64,000 nucleotides of DNA from an uncultured Muribaculaceae bacterium (GTDB taxonomy: Bacteria > Bacteroidota > Bacteroidia > Bacteroidales > Muribaculaceae), in contig CAJULY010000012.1 of NCBI GenBank assembly GCA_910587185.1, positions 17,686-81,685 on the forward strand, given 5' to 3'. The position numbers and the translations under genes are program-made. The notes under the pieces are model-generated. The model ran no database searches. It worked only from the letters and a program-made list of their open reading frames with translations, and had not been told where the DNA came from. Each line of letters begins with the position of its first letter. The stretch's first letter is position 1. Shown here one piece after another: positions 40,833 to 48,925 of this stretch.

Positions 40833-40922
40833 AACGACATTCTAACTCTCCGGAACCGGCTGGGGCCGCGACCGGCTCCCCGCCGCGTTTCCGGAACAAT
40901 CATTATCATTGAATTTGACGCC

Positions 40923-42218
40923 ATGAATAAATTACGGGCACCGCTCATAGACAAGCGCTACAAAGTCACCTTTGTGCTCATCACCATCCTCTTCGCGCTC
41001 TGGGGCTTCGCCAACGACATCACCAATCCCATGGTTGCCGCTTTTCAGACTGTTATGGAAATTTCGGCGACCAAAGCATCTATGGTGCAGTTTGCTTTCT
41101 ACGGAGGATATGCCACAATGGCCATTCCCGCCGCTCTGTTCATTCGCCGCTACAGTTTCAAGAAAGGAATCATACTCGGTCTGGCGCTTTACGCGCTCGG
41201 AGCGTTTCTCTTCATTCCGGCCGCACAGTGGCAGATGTTCTCATTTTTCTGCATTTCCCTCTATATTCTGACATTCGGCCTCGCCTTTCTCGAGACTACC
41301 GCCAATCCGTTCATTCTCTCTCTCGGCGACCGCGAGACAGCCACACGCCGACTGAACTTCTCCCAGTCGTTCAATCCTATGGGTTCGCTGATGGGCATGT
41401 TCGTGGCCTCGCAGATCGTTCTGCCCAACCTGATCTCCGACAGGCGCGACGCTGCAGGTCAGATTATTTTCGGCACCCTCTCCGAAGCGGAGAAAGCCCA
41501 GATCCGTCTTCATGACCTTGCCGTCATACGCGACCCCTACGTGGCCATCGGCCTCATAGTGCTGGTGATGCTTGTCATCATCGCTCTCACCAAGATGCCC
41601 AACGTTGACCATAGCGGGCCTAAGGTCAGATCGAGCGAGACACTCCGCCGCCTATGGGCCAACAAACGCTACCGCTTCGGGGTGGTCAGCCAGGTTTTCT
41701 ATGTGGCCGCTCAGATCATGGTCTGGACTTTCATAATCCAGTATGCCGACAACCTCGGCATCTCCAAGGCCACGGCCCAGAACTATAACATCTGCGCCAT
41801 GTGCATGTTCCTCGGCTTCCGCTTCCTCGGCACCTATTCCATGAAATGGATTCCCGCCCCGCGTCTGCTTGCCGTCTTCGGCATCCTGGCGTCGCTCTGC
41901 ATCATCGGCGCCATTTCCATAGTAGGTTTCGGAGGGCTCGTCTGTCTCGTCGCAACCAGCGCCTTCATGTCCATCATGTTCCCGAGCATCTACGGCATAG
42001 CCCTCGAAAACGTGGAGGAACGCGACGCCTCGCTCGGAGCTGCATTCCTCGTCATGGCAATCGTGGGCGGTGCGCTCATGCCTCCTCTCCAGGGCATGAT
42101 CATCGACATGAAGACCATAGCAGCCATGCCGGCCGTCAACGTCTCGTTCGTGCTTCCCCTCGTCTGCTTCATCGTGGTCAGCATCTTCGGCTTCTACACT
42201 TCGGCCCGTCGCAGCTGA
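40923..42218 (+). CDS. fucP: L-fucose:H+ symporter
   Basis: A 431-residue FHS-family MFS permease with about 12 helices. Signatures are LFALWGFANDITNPMV near 18-33 (with the acidic residue important in FucP), AFYGGYATMAIPAALFIRRYSFKKGI near 57-82 (loop 2-3), and NFSQSFNPMGSLMG near 141-154. It takes up L-fucose with protons in the inner membrane. It follows the kinase by 90 bp and ends in a strong terminator. The whole set needed to use L-fucose is thus together. Confidence 0.94.
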   Translation: MNKLRAPLIDKRYKVTFVLITILFALWGFANDITNPMVAAFQTVMEISATKASMVQFAFYGGYATMAIPAALFIRRYSFKKGIILGLALYALGAFLFIPAAQWQMFSFFCISLYILTFGLAFLETTANPFILSLGDRETATRRLNFSQSFNPMGSLMGMFVASQIVLPNLISDRRDAAGQIIFGTLSEAEKAQIRLHDLAVIRDPYVAIGLIVLVMLVIIALTKMPNVDHSGPKVRSSETLRRLWANKRYRFGVVSQVFYVAAQIMVWTFIIQYADNLGISKATAQNYNICAMCMFLGFRFLGTYSMKWIPAPRLLAVFGILASLCIIGAISIVGFGGLVCLVATSAFMSIMFPSIYGIALENVEERDASLGAAFLVMAIVGGALMPPLQGMIIDMKTIAAMPAVNVSFVLPLVCFIVVSIFGFYTSARRS

Positions 42219-42247
42219 TCCGCTCTTCGTCAACGAAACATACCCTC

Positions 42248-42280
42248 ATCCCGGAAGGCCACTCACTTCCGGGATTTTTT
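42248..42280 (+). terminator. Terminator of the fuc operon
   Basis: A perfect 10-bp stem (ATCCCGGAAG at 42248-42257 with CTTCCGGGAT at 42266-42275), an 8-nt loop and a following TTTTT. This is a strong intrinsic terminator 30 bp after the fucP stop. Confidence 0.9.
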
Positions 42281-42287
42281 GTGTGGC

Positions 42288-43421
42288 TCATCTTAGCCAG
42301 TCGATGTAGTTTTCCGGAGTGATGACAGCCGTTTCTCCCACGGGATAAGCCTCAATAAATGCCCTCGGGAACCTGACATTGCTTTTCTTTGGATTCCATT
42401 TCATTTCAAATAAAAGCATTTCCCCGTCTCTTTCTTCTATGAAATCAACCTCCTGCTGCGCGGTCGATCTCCAGAAATAATAGTTCTGATGAGCTCCGCG
42501 ATAAGCATTGTATTTCATGCGCTCCATTATGAAAAAATTCTCCCATAAAGACCCTATGTCGATCCTGACTTCCACGGGTGAGAAATTATGCAGTATCGCA
42601 TTTCTGATTCCGGTATCATAAAAATAGATTTTTTTCCCTTTTTTCAGCTCATTACGGAGATTTCGGCTTAACCCGTTGAGAATCTTCACTACATAGGACT
42701 TTTCGAGAAGATCGACGTACTTTTCAACCGTTTTAGGGTCTGACCCGACGGTTTGTGCCAGCTCATTATATGACACCTCACTTCCTACCTGAAGAGCAAG
42801 CGCGATCAGCAGTTTTTCAAGTAAAACCGGGCGCCTTATCCCCTCAAGATCGAGAATATCCTTATACAGATAACTCCCTGCAATCCCCGACAAAAGCTCA
42901 AGCGCATCTCCGGGGTGCGTCACTATCTCGGGATAACTTCCGTATATAAGACGTCGTTCAAGCATGTCGCGCGTATTGACAAGACCATCCGAGACCAAAA
43001 GTTCATCAGTTGAAATCGGAAACAGTTCATATTCGAACTTCCTCCCGGTCAAGGGCTCGTTTATGTTCGAACGTAAATGAAGCGATGAACTCCCGGTAAC
43101 CAGAAATTGTCTGTCAGGATATTGTTCTACAAGGCGTTTTATAGTAAGTCCGATATTTTCGACTCTTTGGGCCTCGTCGATCATTATGATTCTGTTATCT
43201 CCTGTGAGAAGTGGGATCTCATTTTCCGGAATATCTTTGAGCAGGCGTCGGATTTCGGGAGAGTCACAACTGAATTCAGCATATTTCATTCCTGATTCCG
43301 AGCAGACTTTCCTGAACAGGGTTGTCTTCCCGACCTGTCTTGCACCGACCAGTATGATTGCTTTCCCTCGGAACATTCGTTCTCTCAGCTTAGGCAGTAA
43401 CGCTCTATTTATCGTCTCCAT
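42288..43421 (-). CDS. AAA ATPase with DUF4143 and nuclease-like C-terminus
   Basis: A 377-residue AAA_14/DUF4143-type protein. Walker A GARQVGKTT is at 26-34 and Walker B IIMIDEAQ at 78-85. The middle has a winged-helix-like segment (AQTVGSDPKTVEKYVDLLEK near 223-242), and the C-terminus FWRSTAQQEVDFIEERDGEM with FEMKW matches a PD-(D/E)xK nuclease pattern. Members are numerous in Bacteroidales and poorly understood; mobile-element or toxin-antitoxin-like roles have been suggested. Its promoter region carries three 32-bp tandem repeats. It is monocistronic. Confidence 0.85.
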   Translation of the reverse strand: METINRALLPKLRERMFRGKAIILVGARQVGKTTLFRKVCSESGMKYAEFSCDSPEIRRLLKDIPENEIPLLTGDNRIIMIDEAQRVENIGLTIKRLVEQYPDRQFLVTGSSSLHLRSNINEPLTGRKFEYELFPISTDELLVSDGLVNTRDMLERRLIYGSYPEIVTHPGDALELLSGIAGSYLYKDILDLEGIRRPVLLEKLLIALALQVGSEVSYNELAQTVGSDPKTVEKYVDLLEKSYVVKILNGLSRNLRNELKKGKKIYFYDTGIRNAILHNFSPVEVRIDIGSLWENFFIMERMKYNAYRGAHQNYYFWRSTAQQEVDFIEERDGEMLLFEMKWNPKKSNVRFPRAFIEAYPVGETAVITPENYIDWLR

Positions 43422-43437
43422 ATCTTATTATTTTTTG

Positions 43438-43468
43438 CAAAAATAATTCAAAACGGTTCCTAATCCAA
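43438..43468 (-). promoter_or_regulatory. Bacteroidota-type promoter of the AAA gene
   Basis: On the minus strand TTG (complement of 43466-43468) and TATTTTTG (complement of 43438-43445) are separated by exactly 20 bp. The -33 TTG lies inside the first 32-bp tandem repeat unit. Transcription would begin about 10 nt before the ATG at 43421. Confidence 0.7.
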
Positions 43469-43555
43469 AAATTTATATGTTTTTTTGGATTATGATCCAA
43501 AAATTTATATGTTTTTTTGGATTATGATCCAAAAAATCTATTGTTTTTTTGGATT
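43463..43555. repeat. Three tandem 32-bp repeats, each a dyad
   Basis: Units begin at 43463, 43495 and 43527, exactly 32 bp apart. Each unit has the form ATCCAAAAA...TTTTTTTGGAT, so each is an inverted repeat with an AT-rich centre; the first two units are nearly identical and the third has a changed centre. The array overlaps the -33 of the AAA gene promoter, as operator sites do. A slippage origin is possible. Confidence 0.85.
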
Positions 43556-43609
43556 AGGCTTTTTTAAAAGCGAAATCAATTCAGCCCATTTCGGGGCGGA
43601 CCCATCCTT

Positions 43610-43745
43610 CAATGCCGTTGAGTTAAGGTGAATAGGCTTGACGGACATACTGCGTCGTAACCGTGCATGTAGCGCAACGGAGTACACAGTTAGAGGCGTC
43701 CCACTCTCACCGGCGTGTCGGAGGTATGGCTCACCGGTATATGCA
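43610..43745. mobile_element. Damaged second copy of the foldback element
   Basis: CAATGCCGTTGAGTTAAG at 43610-43627 is a terminal repeat matching the 13217 element (one change from its left end). The following sequence (GGCTTGACGGACA, AACCGTGCATG, AGCGCAACGGAGT, then GGCGTG near 43708) aligns, with gaps, to the inverted right arm of that element. A second terminal repeat and target duplication were not found, so it is truncated or older. The end is set roughly, where similarity fades. Confidence 0.6.
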
Positions 43746-43779
43746 AGCTCATTTATTACAGATTTTTTAAGCGAAACTC

Positions 43780-43810
43780 TTTGATTTTCGCAAAATTATC
43801 ACTATATTTG
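43780..43810 (+). promoter_or_regulatory. Bacteroidota-type promoter for the 43839 gene
   Basis: TTTG at 43780-43783 and TATATTTG at 43803-43810 are separated by 19 bp. The leader before the ATG at 43839 is about 22 nt. Confidence 0.65.
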
Positions 43811-43838
43811 TGATATAAATTTAAAAACATCTATTGCC

Positions 43839-44489
43839 ATGAGATCCATTCCAACAAAAACCGTCGTCACCCTCTCCCTCCTACTCTCCGCTTCTATGCC
43901 CTCAACCCTTTTCGGACAGAAAACAACCGACAGCGACCTCCGCCTCGAAGTTGAAACTGCTGCCGGCAACGCCTTGAACCATTTCGACTCCTACGGCGCC
44001 TACGTCAATGCGGGTACCACGCAGAGTGTTCGCGACAGTAAGTTACGTCCCAAGGAAGAGCGTGACAGCAGTACGCTCTTTGTTATTTATGGTGTTGACA
44101 TGAAATCGCCAAATTTCCTTAAAGGTGACTTCATTTGGGCCGGTGACCTGGCTCAAGACAACCATAGCGACACTGATTTTGATGGCATATCTCTCCCGAT
44201 CAGCGGTGCCGCAATCGTGGTCCGCAAATCAACCATAAAGATGCTTTTTCCTGAGGCCGACCGATTTTTTATTAACGGTAAAGAAGCCACAATTGCGGAA
44301 TATGAGGCCCTAAAGCCTCTTGAAATACAATGCGTCACGCGCCGAGGCAACACCCTCCTGATTAAAAAACGTTTCTACATTGATGGGACTGAAAATGTTG
44401 ATGTCCAAAAAGCATCCGATGACGAAGGGAACCTCCTCCGCCGAATGTTTACCGCGGAAGATGAGGCTCTTTATAAACGCAGCAAATGA
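43839..44489 (+). CDS. Uncharacterised exported protein
   Basis: A 216-residue protein with a signal peptide (MRSIPTKTVVTLSLLLSASM, cleaved after about 26). The mature part is a mixed alpha/beta domain with no motif I recognise; SSTLFVIYGVDM near 77-88 and LKPLEIQCVTRRGNTLLIKK near 158-177 are the most hydrophobic segments. It may be a periplasmic protein. It is monocistronic with its own promoter and terminator and lies in a block of accessory genes. A carboxypeptidase-regulatory or TonB-plug-like module was considered but not found. Confidence 0.7.
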   Translation: MRSIPTKTVVTLSLLLSASMPSTLFGQKTTDSDLRLEVETAAGNALNHFDSYGAYVNAGTTQSVRDSKLRPKEERDSSTLFVIYGVDMKSPNFLKGDFIWAGDLAQDNHSDTDFDGISLPISGAAIVVRKSTIKMLFPEADRFFINGKEATIAEYEALKPLEIQCVTRRGNTLLIKKRFYIDGTENVDVQKASDDEGNLLRRMFTAEDEALYKRSK

Positions 44490-44517
44490 TTCATTATAAT
44501 GACCGTTTACTCCACCT

Positions 44518-44550
44518 AATCCCGGGAAACTCACCTCGCCGGGATTTTTT
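44518..44550 (+). terminator. Terminator after the 43839 gene
   Basis: An 8-bp perfect stem AATCCCGG (44518-44525) with CCGGGATT (44539-44546) followed by TTTT. Confidence 0.75.
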
Positions 44551-44583
44551 GATTAAATACTTATGTTTTGATTTTGTTTTACC

Positions 44584-46131
44584 ATGAAAAAACTGCTGTT
44601 TATTTTAATTTTGTACGTCATTCCGGTTTTTATCTACGCTGGAATCCCGTCTGATTCTACTCATAATGCTATCAAAATGGGAAAAGCTACACTTATTGTG
44701 GATTTAATTTGCTTTTCTGATTCTGTTGATAGTCAAAAGAATTTGGATGAAATTTATGGTCCAATAGAGATTTTTGCCAATATTTATCCAGTTTTCAGCA
44801 AAATAGAAAATTACATTATAATCCCGATGAAGCAGGATTCAATGAGGTATTACGCTGAAATCCCCATTGAACGATTAGAGGAAATTGGAGGAATACAAGT
44901 CCATGTAAACGGAGATTGGGTTTTTGGCTCCCCGGTAGTATTAAAACAAAATGAACCTTCAGGAATAAAAATTGAAATGTATCCGTCTGATCCATCCAGA
45001 CATTATTGCAAATATTACGGAGCAAGTAAGAAATATACCATGGAGGATTGGATTGCTATTGGCCAAACGGTTATTAATGCAGATTCTATGAATCCTTTTT
45101 CATATGCTCCAAAGGACAAAGATTTCTATGGTAAGTCATGGGAAGCAATAAGGAAATATCAGATTGAGACACTTTTTCCAAACTTCATAAAAGGGAGCAT
45201 TGGAAATCAAGCTATTCCTGCACAAGCAAAAACTTGGCTTGAAAATTATCTTAAAATATACTTCGCGTCTCAATGTATTATCCCATATACAAGACTGGCT
45301 GAGATGGTGGATATAACCGTTGAAGAGCCCCCGATTGAATCATATTCATTTTTGGACAGCATAGACTTCTCGCCAGATATTTTTCTTTTGGGCTATCCTC
45401 TCATGACTTTACGTTACTTTTTGAATAACATACTCCGGGATATCGACGGAGGGCTGGAGGATATTGGTGAACGGCCGGTGAAGAAGTGGAAGGAATATAT
45501 GGACCGAAAGCTTGCCCCGGCAATGGAGGAGAGACCGAAACTGCTCCTCGACCTGTTGGCCGGGATGTCCTACGTGCGTCAGCTCGAAGAGGAGAAGCCT
45601 TTGACGCCAATACAAATTAAAAACATCAACGAGGGATTCACCGACGACATAGGAAAGATAGTCCTTGCGCGCAACGAGGCGCTCGTTGCCCGGCTCGAGA
45701 AAAAAGAGAAGGCCGAGCTTAGGAATATGACCGACGAGGCTTTCGATCTGAAAAAATTCATCGACGAGAACTACAAGGGGCGCCCCGTTGTGGTCGATCT
45801 GTGGAACACCTGGTGCGGACCCTGCATGCAGGCCATCTCCCAGAGCGAGGAGACGAAGCAGGAGTTTGCGGGAAGCGACCTGGTGTTTCTCTACGTGGCC
45901 GACGACTCTTCGCCCGAAGACGAATGGTCACGCAAAGCCGAGGAGATCGGCTCGAAACAGGTGCGCGTAAGCACCGACACATCGGCCGCCATACTCAAGA
46001 ACCACAATCTCGAAGGTTTCCCCTCATATCTCTTCTTTGACCGCGACCACAACCTCGTCCACTCACGCACAGCGTTCCCCGGCACCCGGGGATTCCGCGA
46101 GCTCCTGCTGGAACTCAATCCCCGCAAATAG
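44584..46131 (+). CDS. TlpA-like exported thioredoxin protein, copy A
   Basis: A 515-residue protein with a signal peptide (MKKLLFILILYVIPVFIYAG). Residues 20-285 are an unrecognised beta-rich domain; from about 390 a TlpA/thioredoxin domain has VDLWNTWCGPCMQAI with the CGPC redox pair near 411. It should act in periplasmic thiol exchange or redox maturation. The first 860 bp are AT-rich and only moderately similar to copy B (47169), while the last 691 bp are almost identical to it. Homologues that pair an N-terminal domain with TlpA are common in Bacteroidales. There is no partner operon gene. Confidence 0.85.
   Translation: MKKLLFILILYVIPVFIYAGIPSDSTHNAIKMGKATLIVDLICFSDSVDSQKNLDEIYGPIEIFANIYPVFSKIENYIIIPMKQDSMRYYAEIPIERLEEIGGIQVHVNGDWVFGSPVVLKQNEPSGIKIEMYPSDPSRHYCKYYGASKKYTMEDWIAIGQTVINADSMNPFSYAPKDKDFYGKSWEAIRKYQIETLFPNFIKGSIGNQAIPAQAKTWLENYLKIYFASQCIIPYTRLAEMVDITVEEPPIESYSFLDSIDFSPDIFLLGYPLMTLRYFLNNILRDIDGGLEDIGERPVKKWKEYMDRKLAPAMEERPKLLLDLLAGMSYVRQLEEEKPLTPIQIKNINEGFTDDIGKIVLARNEALVARLEKKEKAELRNMTDEAFDLKKFIDENYKGRPVVVDLWNTWCGPCMQAISQSEETKQEFAGSDLVFLYVADDSSPEDEWSRKAEEIGSKQVRVSTDTSAAILKNHNLEGFPSYLFFDRDHNLVHSRTAFPGTRGFRELLLELNPRK
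45441..46131 (+). repeat. Near-identical 691-bp 3' segment, copy A
   Basis: This stretch matches 48035-48725 at a constant offset of 2594 bp with no gaps; I count nine substitutions (about 98.7% identity). Immediately upstream identity drops to roughly half at protein level, and base composition changes from AT-rich to GC-rich at the boundary. The copies are direct repeats that could recombine. Confidence 0.9.
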
Positions 46132-46218
46132 CCTCCCCCTTTCACCGCCTCAATACCGAAGCGAGACGCATAAAATTTTATAATTTCGTAAAATAGCAAT
46201 AACTATTTAAATAAACAT

Positions 46219-46249
46219 TTGTTTAATTCACAAAAGTGTATTATGTTTG
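46219..46249 (+). promoter_or_regulatory. Bacteroidota-type promoter for the 46280-46511 pair
   Basis: TTG at 46219-46221 and TATGTTTG at 46242-46249 are separated by 20 bp. The leader would be about 25 nt. Confidence 0.7.
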
Positions 46250-46279
46250 TGATGTCAAACAAAAGGAGAAAATCAACCC

Positions 46280-46471
46280 ATGGACAGACAAGCACTTTTA
46301 AATTATTGTGCCGGAGAGTTGATCGCAGTCAAGATGGAGCTTGAAAAAATCGCCTTTCTGCTTCAGTCTGGTGTCAGGCCCACAAAAGAAATTAAGGAGC
46401 ATCTTGACAACATGCTTGACAGAAAGAGGTTATTGGAAAAGCTGATAGAAGAGATTAAGAACAAAAAATAA
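46280..46471 (+). CDS. Small coiled-coil-like protein
   Basis: A 63-residue, mostly helical protein beginning MDRQALLNYCAGELIAVKME, charged and rich in Leu, Glu and Lys at its end (LEKLIEEIKNKK). I do not recognise a family. It is 39 bp upstream of the DUF5053-like gene behind a shared promoter. The pair sits between two copies of the thioredoxin gene and is absent of any neighbour with known role. Confidence 0.65.
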   Translation: MDRQALLNYCAGELIAVKMELEKIAFLLQSGVRPTKEIKEHLDNMLDRKRLLEKLIEEIKNKK

Positions 46472-46510
46472 AATCCGGATGGGGTTGACACCCTACAATA
46501 TAAGACGAAT

Positions 46511-46921
46511 ATGAAAGAACTTATAGAACAATGGAAGCGGATGGAAACAGCCGATGATCCCAAGGCAACCGACTTCCTTAAAGAAATAACCGCCCGGGCG
46601 CAGGCCGAAGGCAAGATTCAAGAAATGAATGAAGCCATTTCATTCCTCATGGAAAGGGCCGAAAAACATCTTGCCAATATAGAGGAAAGCGTTACCGACT
46701 ACACCATTCATGAACAAATGGGCGAACTCTCAGAAGCTATAAATCTGGCATATATAGCCCGTCGCTATTTCGGCAAGACGCGCCAATGGCTCTATCAAAG
46801 AGTAAAAGGCCAGATTGTGAACGGCAAGCCTGCATCCTTCACTCCCGACGAGGAGGCTCGCTTCAAGTTTGCACTGAATGAGATTGGGCTGCAGATAGCG
46901 ACCGTCACACGGCGCGTATGA
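46511..46921 (+). CDS. DUF5053-like protein
   Basis: A 136-residue helical protein. The C-terminal half reads NLAYIARRYFGKTRQWLYQR then VKGQIVNGKPASFTPDEE, which matches, by recall, the DUF5053 signature (YFGKSxxWLYQRInGnxVNGKPAxFT), a family found in Bacteroides phages and mobile elements as well as chromosomes. The pattern resembles a small DNA-binding domain. It lies with the 63-residue gene in a short operon. Function unknown. Confidence 0.75.
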   Translation: MKELIEQWKRMETADDPKATDFLKEITARAQAEGKIQEMNEAISFLMERAEKHLANIEESVTDYTIHEQMGELSEAINLAYIARRYFGKTRQWLYQRVKGQIVNGKPASFTPDEEARFKFALNEIGLQIATVTRRV

Positions 46922-47087
46922 AAATTCTGAAACCATTCCCGTCTTTCTTTTGTCCGACTGACACAGAGCATGACTCATTCCGGTCAGTCATAATGAAAAC
47001 AGGAACTTCTCAAAAAGCTTAAAGAAGCACACTGATTAGAAACAGCAGGAAAAGACAGAAAAATATTATAAGTACACCTCTTTCCTT

Positions 47088-47117
47088 TTGAATCTATCAA
47101 CTGATTTTTTACCTTTG
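47088..47117 (+). promoter_or_regulatory. Bacteroidota-type promoter for thioredoxin copy B
   Basis: TTG at 47088-47090 and TACCTTTG at 47110-47117 are separated by 19 bp; the leader before the ATG at 47169 is about 45 nt. Confidence 0.65.
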
Positions 47118-47168
47118 CAAAAATCAATCATCTTGCAATCCGACACTAAATTAATAACCTTAAAGACC

Positions 47169-48725
47169 ATGAAAAAACTATTGCTACTCTGTTTAATATA
47201 CATTATCCCTGCTATCGCCTCAGCGACCAATCTACCGGATAAATCAAATAATGCCATAAAATTGGGTAAAGCCCAACTTTTTGTCGATCTCATCTGCTTC
47301 GCGGATCCGGAGGACCTGGAATATAAATCAAAAAGCTTAGATGAGATTTATGGACCATTTGAGATTTACGCAAATACCATTCCTCTATTTAATAAAGAAA
47401 ATGACGTCATATCAATTCCTTTGAAAAGGGACTCAATGAGATATTATGCCGAAGTGCCGGTAGAAAGGCTGGAGGAAATTGGAGGAATAGAGATCTATTT
47501 TAATGGCGAAAGCGTTGGAGGATGTCCGGTGGTATTTAAACAAAATGAACCTACAGGATTACAGATTGAATTATCTTTATCAGATCCCACTCAAAACTAT
47601 GTAAGATATTACGGTGCTTCCGGAGATTATACAATGGAGGATTGGAGAAATATAAGCCATGCCATAGTGAACGCCCTAAGCGTCAATCCGTTTATGTTCT
47701 ATCCCAAGGACAGAAGCGTATATAAGAGTTCGTGGCGCGATGTTGTTAAAATACAGACTGACTCAATATGGCCCGCTTTTTTAAAAAAAGCCTTAATTGA
47801 TGTACAAATACCCCTGCATGCAGTTGACTGGGTGACGAACAGCCTGAAGATGCGTTTCGCATCGCAATGCGTCATGCCTTACGTTGAACGTGCAAAGGTC
47901 TATGACATCATAGTGGATGAACCGCCAATTGAAGCATACGATTTTCTGGGCAGCATAGATTATAACCCCGACGTGTTTCTTTTAGCATATCCGCTTTCAC
48001 CGCAGCGCCTGTTCATCAGCAATATCATGCGTTTTATCGACGGAGGGCTGGAGGATATTGGTGAACGGCCGGTGAAGGAGTGGAAGGAATATATGGACCG
48101 AAAACTTGCCCCGGCAATGGAGGAGAGACCGAAACTGCTCCTCGACCTGTTGGCCGGGATGTCCTACGTGCGTCAGCTCGAAGAGGAGAAGCCTTTGACG
48201 CCAATACAAATTAAAAACATCAACGAGGGATTCACCGACGACATAGGAAAGATAGTCCTTGCGCGCAACGAGGCGCTCGTTGCCCGGCTCGAGAAAAAAG
48301 AGAAGGCCGAGCTTAGGAATATGACCGACGAGGCTTTCGATCTGAAAAAATTCATCGACGAGAACTACAAGGGGCGCCCCGTTGTGGTCGATCTGTGGAA
48401 CACCTGGTGCGGACCCTGCATGCAGGCCATCTCCCAGAGCGAGGAGACGAAGCAGGAGTTTGCGGGAAGCGACCTGGTGTTTCTCTACGTGGCCGACGAC
48501 TCTTCGCCCGAAGACGAATGGTCACGCAAAGCCGAGGAGATCGGCTCGAAACAGGTGCGCGTCAGCACCGACACATCGGCCGCCATACTCAAGAGCCACA
48601 ATCTCGAAGGGTTCCCCTCATATCTCTTCTTTGACCGCGACCACAACCTGATCCACTCACGCACAGCGTTCCCCGGCACCCGGCGATTCCGCGAGCTCCT
48701 GCTGGAAATCAATCCCCGCAAATAG
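47169..48725 (+). CDS. TlpA-like exported thioredoxin protein, copy B
   Basis: A 518-residue paralogue of the 44584 protein, with a signal peptide (MKKLLLLCLIYIIPAIASAT). The N-terminal part is similar in plan but divergent (for example NAIKLGKAQLFVDLICFA against NAIKMGKATLIVDLICFS). The C-terminal 230 residues differ by only a few residues (VKEW for VKKW, KSHN for KNHN, NLIH for NLVH, RRFR for RGFR, LEIN for LELN). The CGPC redox pair is near residue 414. The start at 47169 was chosen because the upstream frame opens with TTG in the promoter and has no homology. Confidence 0.85.
   Translation: MKKLLLLCLIYIIPAIASATNLPDKSNNAIKLGKAQLFVDLICFADPEDLEYKSKSLDEIYGPFEIYANTIPLFNKENDVISIPLKRDSMRYYAEVPVERLEEIGGIEIYFNGESVGGCPVVFKQNEPTGLQIELSLSDPTQNYVRYYGASGDYTMEDWRNISHAIVNALSVNPFMFYPKDRSVYKSSWRDVVKIQTDSIWPAFLKKALIDVQIPLHAVDWVTNSLKMRFASQCVMPYVERAKVYDIIVDEPPIEAYDFLGSIDYNPDVFLLAYPLSPQRLFISNIMRFIDGGLEDIGERPVKEWKEYMDRKLAPAMEERPKLLLDLLAGMSYVRQLEEEKPLTPIQIKNINEGFTDDIGKIVLARNEALVARLEKKEKAELRNMTDEAFDLKKFIDENYKGRPVVVDLWNTWCGPCMQAISQSEETKQEFAGSDLVFLYVADDSSPEDEWSRKAEEIGSKQVRVSTDTSAAILKSHNLEGFPSYLFFDRDHNLIHSRTAFPGTRRFRELLLEINPRK
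48035..48725 (+). repeat. Near-identical 691-bp 3' segment, copy B
   Basis: Partner of 45441-46131 with a constant offset of 2594 bp and nine substitutions. The identity begins in the codons for IDGGLED and runs to the stop, with a few more matching bases in the 3' untranslated sequence. Confidence 0.9.
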
Positions 48726-48793
48726 CCTCCCCCCTTCAACTCCCTTCTACCTAAACGGGAGAGTTAGGCATTGTTAAAAGAAACGTCCCTACG

Positions 48794-48824
48794 TTGGGGA
48801 TTTGAGCTGTTTTGCTTAATTTTG
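48794..48824 (+). promoter_or_regulatory. Bacteroidota-type promoter for DUF4494-yggS
   Basis: TTG at 48794-48796 and TAATTTTG at 48817-48824 are separated by 20 bp. Start near 48830, leader about 95 nt with a GC-rich segment near 48838-48873. Confidence 0.7.
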
Positions 48825-48925
48825 CATGACGGGAAATGACGTGCGGTTAGCGCCAAAGGCGTCGCCGGACGATTTTTTCCGTAGCAGTCTCACTCAACAA
48901 ATTAACATTTTAAGAATAAAAGATA

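Noticed and set aside
43463..43555. CRISPR-like array
   Set aside because: Units are contiguous with no spacers and each is AT-rich and palindromic; there is no cas gene nearby.
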